Positions 57,498-64,000 of a stretch of DNA of 64,000 bases are shown piece by piece. Where the stretch lies: positions 1 through 64,000 of the forward strand of contig JAHLJT010002908.1 in assembly GCA_031308135.1 (NCBI GenBank), read 5' to 3'. This DNA is from Acheta domesticus (lineage: Eukaryota; Arthropoda; Insecta; Orthoptera; Gryllidae). The notes under the pieces are model-generated. The model did not search any database and was not told the DNA's origin. It was given only the letters and a program-made list of their open reading frames with translations. How positions within the stretch are numbered: the stretch's first letter is position 1; every line of letters begins with the position of its first letter. A program made the position numbers and the translations under genes.

Positions 57498-57884
57498 CCT
57501 CGGCGGTTCTTTCAAAGAGACGCGGGCGACCGCCATAATTTCCTCCTTAATATAATATCATTTCAAGTTAAAGTATTGGGTTAAAGTTAGCATGTACTCA
57601 GTTTCTGTTCATTCAATAGTATTTTAGCTGTCTTTGAATAAATTAATTTTATCTTTTTTTAAGATTTTTGACTCTTCTAATTTTTTTTTTGTCTGTACTA
57701 AATGTTTTCTACCTTCAAGTTCATTTTCTTTAGTTGATACAGTTACATTAATTTTTTCTACTCCTATCTACTCCAATTACGATCCGGAATAGAGTTTTGA
57801 GATTTTGCATCTGATTTATCCCAACTTGAACCAGAATGTTCAGTTAATTTTAAACATGCCTTTGAAATTATAACAGAATAATTT
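57498..57884. other. AT-rich spacer
   Basis: Nothing recognised between the 13-bp minisatellite and the TATTGTA-type repeat. Confidence 0.4.
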
Positions 57885-57988
57885 ATTGTATATATTGTAT
57901 ATTGTATATATTGTATACATTGTATATTGTGTATATTGTATATATTGTATATTGTATATATATATTGTATATATTGTATATTGTTTAT
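57885..57988. repeat. (TATTGTA)n-like minisatellite
   Basis: Irregular units of 7-9 bp built from TATTGTATA; the short Ile/Tyr frames in it are artefacts. Confidence 0.9.
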
Positions 57989-59930
57989 AACAGAGACGGC
58001 ACCCAATGTATATTGGCGAGCTCTTATTTGACCTGGTGGGGGGAACCGACAGAGAGAGTGGGGGACGCCGCCATTCCCGGGCCCCAATAGCGTTGAAGCT
58101 TTAAAAATATGCCGGGAATACGAATCAGCCAATCACGACGACCCACTCAAAACGAGTAGCGAAGACGACCCCGGTGTCAGAGAGTACAGCTCGGTTTCAC
58201 TTCCAATATTATTTATATTGACTTTTGAATGTATTTATAAGTACATATGATTTGCAGATGAATTAAGAACAAAATAAATGTTACACGATTTAGGAATTTG
58301 AAGGCAGGGAAAGAAATCTAGGATAAACATGCGAAATAAACGAAAGTGATTTCACATTTTAATATTTATTTTCAAATTAAACATGGAATAATACAAAGGC
58401 ACAATACACATACATCCAAAAATTGTGAAATATCACTAATTCAACTTTCTGTTGGCTCCCTACATACATATTTAAACCCTGACAATCTATTCAAAAAGAA
58501 ATTGTAAAAAGCAGCAAAAACATAGCATAATTCATTGGCATACAGTGATGACAATTAAAAAACACACAGATATATGGATATTGCAATAAGCCTAAAGTGA
58601 GTTGCAATGTGAAATGTATAAAATGCACCGTTACCAAACAAGTAAGAGTTTAAAAAGGAAAATACAATTGAGTGATCGACTTGAACTTTTCTAGTCACAA
58701 CATACAAACATAGATAAGTAAGATCCTATCAATTAATCTCAAAACCCTTTGGCCCAAGATTCAAAGCACAGAAATGAATCAACATACTAAGATTTGTAAA
58801 TACAAAACATGTAAATTGAATTCATATACTGTCAATACATTGATATGTAGTAAATATGTACTTATGTTGCCCACATGCCCACTTGTTACAGTGCAAGCTC
58901 TTATTCATGCTCAGATTTATATGGAATGATATACATAATATTAACATAAATATGTACTAATACTGTTCAACTATGACCTACAATACACACCAAAGTTTTT
59001 AGTAAAATAATGTCTTAATCGAATGCTTCTCTTGCATAACTAGGATGGACAAATACTGTAGCTTGCAGATTAGCCAGTAAACAAATTTTATACATTTGTG
59101 TGGCTGAAAACAAGTTCTTTAATCTTTTTCACACAATTGACCATTTACAAATCTGTGAGTTACTGAGCATTGTTTCAAACATTCCAATATGGATCTGTGC
59201 CTTTTGTTTTAATATTGCTTAGTTCTGGTAAAAACCCCATCCAACATGAGAGGAAAAACTGGAGACAAACTTTAATAATATTTTGTGGAGTGAATTCTGT
59301 AAGTTATATAAATTAGATTAACCATGTACATTTGAACTAAATGTCTTTCTAATCTTTCATGAATAATTTTAAAAGAATATGTAATACATTGCAAATAAAA
59401 TGTAGACAGGGCTGGGCAGTATTTAAATACATAAAATCGGTGTATTTAAAAAAGAAATACTTAAAATACTTAAAAAATACATGAAGATAATGAGGATAGT
59501 TTCTTTTTGTTTGATTTGGCTAGTGAATGGACCTCATTAAAAATAAATAAATAAAAGATTCTTTCAACTGTAGAACTTGAGTTCTCTTCATTTTTAAATG
59601 ACAAATCTAAATTATTAAACGTGATGGACAATTATCAAACAATAATACAAAGTTTATTCTGTATAACACTAGTTTATGTTCATCAGCGCCATTCAACAAC
59701 TGTTTTGCTGTGCAGGCATTCACAAAGTAAGGGATTGCTTATGCTAATTTGTAATGTAAATGAAACAGGACCAATGACTTAAGCTCACTATAACTGAGAA
59801 TTCACTGTATCCGAGTTCACTATCAACAGTAGGCTAATTACTAGAGGGTGGATTTGAACGAAATGTAATTCCTTATCTTTTCACTTTAGACCAGTACCTT
59901 TTAGTATAGATATTCATTTTATGTTATAAC
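57989..59930. other. No gene identified
   Basis: A GC-richer patch (58000-58190) contains a CCAAT box near 58128; the rest is AT-rich. A minus-strand AATAAA near 58371 could end a transcript. At about 59409 CAGGGCTGGGCAGTATTTAA looks like one end of a hAT-type element, but no partner end was found. Confidence 0.35.
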
Positions 59931-60364
59931 TAGAACTGGGAAGCTTATGCAAGCTTTTAGCACTGAAATATGCATACAAATATGCCACAAAAATGTTTGG
60001 TCATAAAAAGATATTTAACAAGATTACATATTTTTGCCACCCAGAGACAGGGAATATCCAAATTAAAAACAAAGTATCTACTCATTGTACTAACATATTT
60101 GAAGCAACAGGAAAGTTCATGCTTTGTATTAATACAAATTTTTTACTTGGAAATTTATGGTTTTGTGTTATTTTAGCAAAGAAGTCAAACAATATGAAAA
60201 AACATTCATTTATATGCCAAAAAGCTCTGAAAACACAAGGTATGCAGTATATGCAAATAATTTATTTTATTTCCAATATTTTGCCATGAAACACACATTT
60301 TACAATTTCAGGGAAATATGACCATTGACAAAAAACTTGCAATTGCATTAACTTCCCAGCTCTT
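59931..60364. mobile_element. hAT-like MITE
   Basis: 434 bp with ends TAGAACTGGGAAG and (minus strand) AAGAGCTGGGAAG, both continuing TWATGCAA. Flanked by GTTATAAC (59923-59930) and GTGATAAC (60365-60372), an 8-bp duplication with one mismatch, the length expected for hAT. The internal frames of 60-100 codons are AT-rich and unrecognised. Confidence 0.65.
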
Positions 60365-60372
60365 GTGATAAC

Positions 60373-60652
60373 AAAAGGAAATGACCCATTTTTATATGCC
60401 CTTTTTTGCATTTTTCATCGATTTTGACTACCAAGTCACTTTTACTTCTTTCTGTCATCTTTAAAGTATGTTTTGCTAATTTCATTGAATTTAATACAAT
60501 TTTAATGGTACTTGCTTCAAGTAATGTTTACAAGATGCAACAAATGTTTTTCACAGAATTTCTGAGCAGCTTATTCAATTTTTGTGCTCAGAAATTGTAA
60601 TGTCATCCATTACAAGAATGTAATCACCATTGTTTGGTGGATTTCACAATAC
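60373..60652. other. AT-rich spacer
   Basis: Nothing recognised between the MITE and the THAP pseudogene. Confidence 0.4.
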
Positions 60653-61346
60653 CTGAAGACAGCCTGGTCCAGTCCAAACCCAAAGTTTGCAAGCTCTGTT
60701 CACTTGAATGAAAGGAAAAGACTAGAGACAAAAAAATAATGTTAAATTAAAATGTGCTCGTAACATCCTAAAAGCAAATGTGCAATAACTGTAAACAGTG
60801 AATACTTTACCTCTCTCCTCTGGTACACTCTGCAAGAATGCCCTGAGCATCCTGTCAGGTACCTCAGGACATACATCAGAAAAGAGAGTTGGTACTGCGT
60901 TACACAGCACTCTCCTAGAGGCACTAATCATGTGTGGTGTAAAATGATCTACGCACACATATCGACCACTAGTTACAGTGTGCCATGAACAGGAAGCCAT
61001 CAGGACGCCAATTGCCTTCAGCTACTTTATACACCTGAAGTTATATTAAAAAAATTATCAATAATATTATCATCATCTTCTATTTATTCCACAAAAAAAT
61101 ATAGTGATGGTAATAATTTTCACATTTTTATGAATGTATTTCTATCGTACTACTACTACTACTACTAATAATAATAATAATAATAATGATAAAAGCATGA
61201 ACAATATAATTTAATTTTATAAAAATGTAAGATTAACATATCGAGCACATGTGTTAAACACAATTACCTTCCAAACATCGTTGAGGAAAGCAAACAGATT
61301 TGGCCTTGCAGCAATTTGGCAACCAACACTGCCTCTGTCGTGGCAT
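60653..61346 (-). pseudogene. THAP-domain gene remnant, spliced structure kept
   Basis: Minus strand. Exon at 61346-61268 starts MPRQRQCWLPNCCKAK, with the C-x4-C of a THAP finger, and ends at a GTAATT donor. Exon at 61034-60811, after a CTTCAG acceptor, has GRYVCVDHFTPHMI and VLCNAVPTLF: the second zinc ligand pair (C..H) and the AVPT-F box of THAP domains. A third exon of 69 nt (60721-60653) has both splice sites and a stop. The exon phases do not join in frame, and a TAG precedes the C..HF part, so I call it a pseudogene. THAP proteins are zinc-dependent DNA-binding factors. Confidence 0.65.
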
Positions 61347-61700
61347 TTTGCAGGGAAGAAAAGGGTATCCTCTCCGATCCTCTCAATTGCCTTCAGCCCC
61401 TTAATACACCTGAAGTTATATTTAAAAAATTATCAATAATATCGTCTTCTATTTATTCCACATAAAATATAGTGATGGTAATAGAAATACATTCATAAAA
61501 ATGTGAAAATTATCGTACTAATAATATTAATAATAATAATTATAAAAGCATGAACAATATAATATCATAAAAATATAAGATTAACATATCGAGCACGTGT
61601 TAAACACAATTACCTTTGAACATCGCTGGGAAAAGCAAACAGATTTGGCATCGCCTCTGTCGTGGCATTTTGCAGGGAAGAAACAAAGGGTATCCTCTCC
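61017..61700. repeat. Tandem duplication of a THAP exon-intron unit
   Basis: 61017-61395 and 61396-61700 are direct repeats, for example CTTCAG...ACACCTGAAGTTATATT at 61017 and 61396, and AAGCAAACAGATTTGGC at about 61287 and 61634. The second copy (exon 61668-61614) lacks about 25 bp that encode the first zinc Cys. One 33-bp segment is inverted between copies. Confidence 0.8.
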
Positions 61701-62275
61701 GATCCTCTCAACAAAGGTATCCACAAAAGGGCATTCGTTTTGCACAGCCACTCTCGGCCACTCTTCGTGAAACGGTTCACCACGATCATAAATTTCAAAA
61801 CATAGAAACAGGAAGTTACGTTCTCTTCGGTAGTTGTCAGAAATGGTCGCTAGAGGGTACTGTTGATCCCAGTAGTCGTACGTAATTTCCGGGCCCGGAT
61901 ATGGCGGACCCAGTCAGGCGTCCCCGGGCGTCCCCACCAGCGTTTATACGAGAAAGTGGTGGGAGGTGTGAAGGTTTCCCTACCCCGTGACGGCCCCCTG
62001 TATTTCAAAATTCCTTTTACAGCATTAATATTAATTTTTCTTGTGTCTATTAAATTTACTTAAGTTACTGACTGCAACTTATGTCTAATCTAGTTGTCTC
62101 CAGTAATATTTCAATTATTTCTAGAAAAAAAATTGTAAATAACTTTTTTACTATCTTCATTACTATCAAAATAAGTTATTTACTGCATTGGTGTTTTTAG
62201 TGCATTGCTATCATACATTTTATGTGTGTATATTTGCATTAAAAACATACTATTTAATACAATAACCCACCAATT
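61701..62275. other. No gene identified, CpG-richer patch
   Basis: 61850-61990 is GC-rich and might be the upstream region of the THAP locus; the rest is AT-rich. Confidence 0.3.
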
Positions 62276-62293
62276 ACACACACACACACACAG
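62276..62293 (+). repeat. (CA)n microsatellite
   Basis: About nine CA units directly before the first base of the LINE 5' region. Confidence 0.9.
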
Positions 62294-63384
62294 GGGTCCG
62301 AGGGGATGTGATGCGATTGCAAGGCTCGCTGAAAGAGAGTCTCCTAGCCTCTCCCTCCCAACTCCTCTCCCCTTCGAGGAGTGGACCCTGTGGAGTCGAG
62401 CAACTCGTGCCAAGGTTGTGGGAACCAATCCCTTCGGCGCACCGCGGCAGTACGGGTCGCCCAACAGACGAGAGAAGGGGTTCTGACAAGTCACTCTGTC
62501 AGAACGGCATGTACCGGGCGTACTGGAGCGCCCCGGAAGTATGTCGGGATACGGTCTGGTTGGTTACAACCCTGGCCCAGGGTAAAGGGTGGACCCGGGG
62601 AGCCTGTAACCCCCAAGCGACGTGTCCCCGGGTGGCGGGCAGGGGAGGAATCTCTAGATATAGAGGTCACGGGGCAATTAAAATACCTCTCACGGGCCAA
62701 CAGGTGGGGAAGGACAAAAAAACACTATGGAAGGTCTTCTGGGATCTCAGTCCATGGTGCAGGGGCCGGGATCCCCAGTCCCGGCGTCGGTTGGGAGTGA
62801 GCAAGAGGGCTCCCAGAGGTCGTTAACCAGTGACCGCAGGGCTTCAGCAGTGGACCACGTGGTTGCTGTAGTACCTGTCGCTACAAGTGATGATCTTTCG
62901 AACCAACAGGCGTTGTGCAACCTTGAAAAGAAAATAACCGAGCTTCTCAATTTTGTTACGCCTCGCCATAATGTTCATGGTGAGATCAAGAAATTGGTGT
63001 ACTCGATTCGGACACACTTAAACGAGGTGGTAGCACTGCAAAAAGGAGGACGATCCATCTCAGATCCTCAGTGTGTCAAACTTCCTATGAAACAAGAGTG
63101 CTGAAGTGGCTGCGGGAGCACTCAATACGAGAAGCGATCCTTCGCGAAACCGGAGCTCGCAGCAGCCCGAGATAACAAAGAAAACTGCGAAGAACGTAGA
63201 TACAAAGCAGGCAGAAACATCTCCGGAAGGGGCGCGAGAAGAGCCCGAGTGGCAGGAGGTCACTCGAAAGAAGATAACTCGTAAGAACGCTTGTTCTAAA
63301 ACGCGGAAGAGGCCACCCACACCAGACGCCCTGATGACACAGAATAAGAACGACGTTCCGACGTACGCGGACATCCTTTAAACT
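62294..63384 (+). mobile_element. R1-like LINE, 5' part only
   Basis: A GC-rich 5' untranslated region (GGGGTCCGAGGGG at 62293 to about 62726) leads into an ORF1. The sequence stops at about 63384 with no ORF2, so only the 5' part is present. The abrupt start after (CA)n suggests that the 5' end is complete. Confidence 0.6.
62727..63384 (+). pseudogene. LINE ORF1, N-terminal part
   Basis: The frame at 62727-63104 (125 codons) has a helical stretch EKKITELLNFVTPRHNVHGE and IKKLVYSIRTHLNEVVAL, typical of ORF1 of R1-related LINEs. A one-base phase change near 63095 leads to a second part at 63106-63381 (EEPEWQEVTRKKI, PTYADIL), ending at a stop. Zinc knuckles, expected further on, are absent. 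The clade is inferred from style only. Confidence 0.6.
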
Positions 63385-64000
63385 AGTGGTGGTACAGAAT
63401 GACACAGACTTTCCCGTATTTGTGTTATACTTCCTTGGGTCTGGGCTAGCTGTTCGGAATTGCCACACACTCGTGCCAGCTGCCATCTATCGCCGCCCAA
63501 AGTACATTTTTTTTACATTTCCTTAATGTTTAACTTTCCTAATGGTAAAATGGAAACATTAATCCTAGAATATTAAAGAACAGTAAAACCTCGTCCTAAA
63601 TGGCAATTTTCTTTGAAAACATTGAAGCATTTTTTAAAAGAAAATGGCGATTAAGCGCCACTAAAACGCAAAATTTGAAGCTCTTTTTGACAGAAAATTT
63701 TTGAGTTTTCTAAACACTCCATTCGAAGTCATTTGAAGCACTCTTACTAACAAACACAATAGTGTTTACGAATTGCTGGAAATGTGCCTATTAACGGTGT
63801 GTGAAATAAAAATACCCCAAATTGAACTTTTCGTCACATAATTGTAATTAGCACTACCCGTTCGAAAAGTTTGAAGACAAAATTTAGAGCGATTTTTGAG
63901 AAAATGGCGTTTGAGCGTTTCTAAAATTGCGGAATTTTGAGATAGTTTTCACAGAAAATGGTAGAGTTCCCAAACAACTTTGTAAGACATTATTTAAAGC
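63385..64000. repeat. Diverged 260-bp direct repeat
   Basis: AAAATGGCGATTAAGCGCC at 63641 and AAAATGGCGTTTGAGCG at 63901 begin two segments that align over about 100 bases with many mismatches. This suggests an old satellite-like array running out of the window. 63385-63580 holds nothing recognised. Confidence 0.45.

Noticed and set aside
56668..57555. 295-codon plus-strand frame
   Set aside because: Antisense shadow of the LINE ORF1 and the 13-bp minisatellite; the minus strand carries the recognisable PRE_C2HC-like fold.
59409..59430. hAT-like end CAGGGCTGGGCAGTATTTAA
   Set aside because: No matching second end or target duplication found, so no element was called.
1..64000. CRISPR arrays, bacterial operons, rRNA genes
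   Set aside because: No regularly spaced identical repeats, no Shine-Dalgarno-led gene clusters and no rRNA core sequence were seen; the window is eukaryotic.

Overview
The window is nuclear DNA from a eukaryote, very probably an arthropod and most likely an insect. It is AT-rich and intron-bearing, with canonical GT-AG splice sites, an ACAAA-ATG start context and CpG-rich islands. It is packed with the mobile elements usual in insect genomes: P/THAP, piggyBac, PIF/Harbinger, Ty1/copia, Ty3/gypsy, Penelope, several LINE lineages, a tRNA-derived SINE and MITEs. I cannot name the species. Most of the recognisable coding sequence is transposon-derived and broken. Only two loci look like host genes with readable structure.

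Layout. 0.66-2.9 kb: a decayed P-element/THAP9-type transposase (-). 3.0-9.2 kb: an old Ty1/copia element whose 5' LTR was split by a 0.3-kb MITE and a 1.26-kb unidentified insertion. 11.2-12.1 kb: an unidentified GC-rich block. 12.36-15.78 kb: a tandem repeat (period about 112 bp) split by a 3.0-kb long-inverted-repeat element, which itself holds the 3' end of a LINE. 16-28.3 kb: mostly unassigned, with CpG-rich islands near 17.2, 19.2, 23.5 and 26.3-27.7 kb, a Penelope remnant with a hammerhead-like ribozyme at 21.8 kb, and a cluster of possible tiny exons at 24.1-24.4 kb. 28.4-28.9 kb: a small intronless gene (-) for a 100-residue hydrophobic protein with a CpG-rich upstream region. 29.2-31.0 and 31.9-34.2 kb: two piggyBac elements with TTAA duplications, separated by a THAP pseudogene. 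35.0-37.1 kb: a (TTAAC)n-tailed retroposon end and two SINE copies. 37.4-39.1 and 42.7-43.9 kb: two different Harbinger transposons. 41.0-41.7 kb: a purine-rich minisatellite. 44.5-45.9 kb: a two-exon gene (-) for a 103-residue type II membrane protein, followed by degraded Asn/Ser-rich repeat sequence.

46.37-55.19 kb: an 8.8-kb Ty3/gypsy element with 1126-bp LTRs that read identically. Gag and RNase H-integrase are intact, but protease-reverse transcriptase is riddled with frameshifts. It sits at the boundary between a (TA)n tract and a Penelope fragment (55.2-56.5 kb, GIY-YIG endonuclease plus a second hammerhead motif), which in turn abuts the ORF1 of a different LINE (56.5-57.4 kb). 59.9-60.4 kb: a hAT-like MITE. 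60.65-61.7 kb: a THAP-domain pseudogene with an internal tandem duplication, one copy of which carries an exact 33-bp inversion. 62.3-63.4 kb: the 5' part of an R1-like LINE directly after a (CA)n tract.

The host genes show no operon-like or pathway relationship. The window reads as nested transposon history, and its most unusual parts are the two Penelope-associated hammerhead motifs, the 33-bp flip, the satellite-embedded long inverted repeat, and the contrast between identical LTRs and a locally wrecked pol gene.
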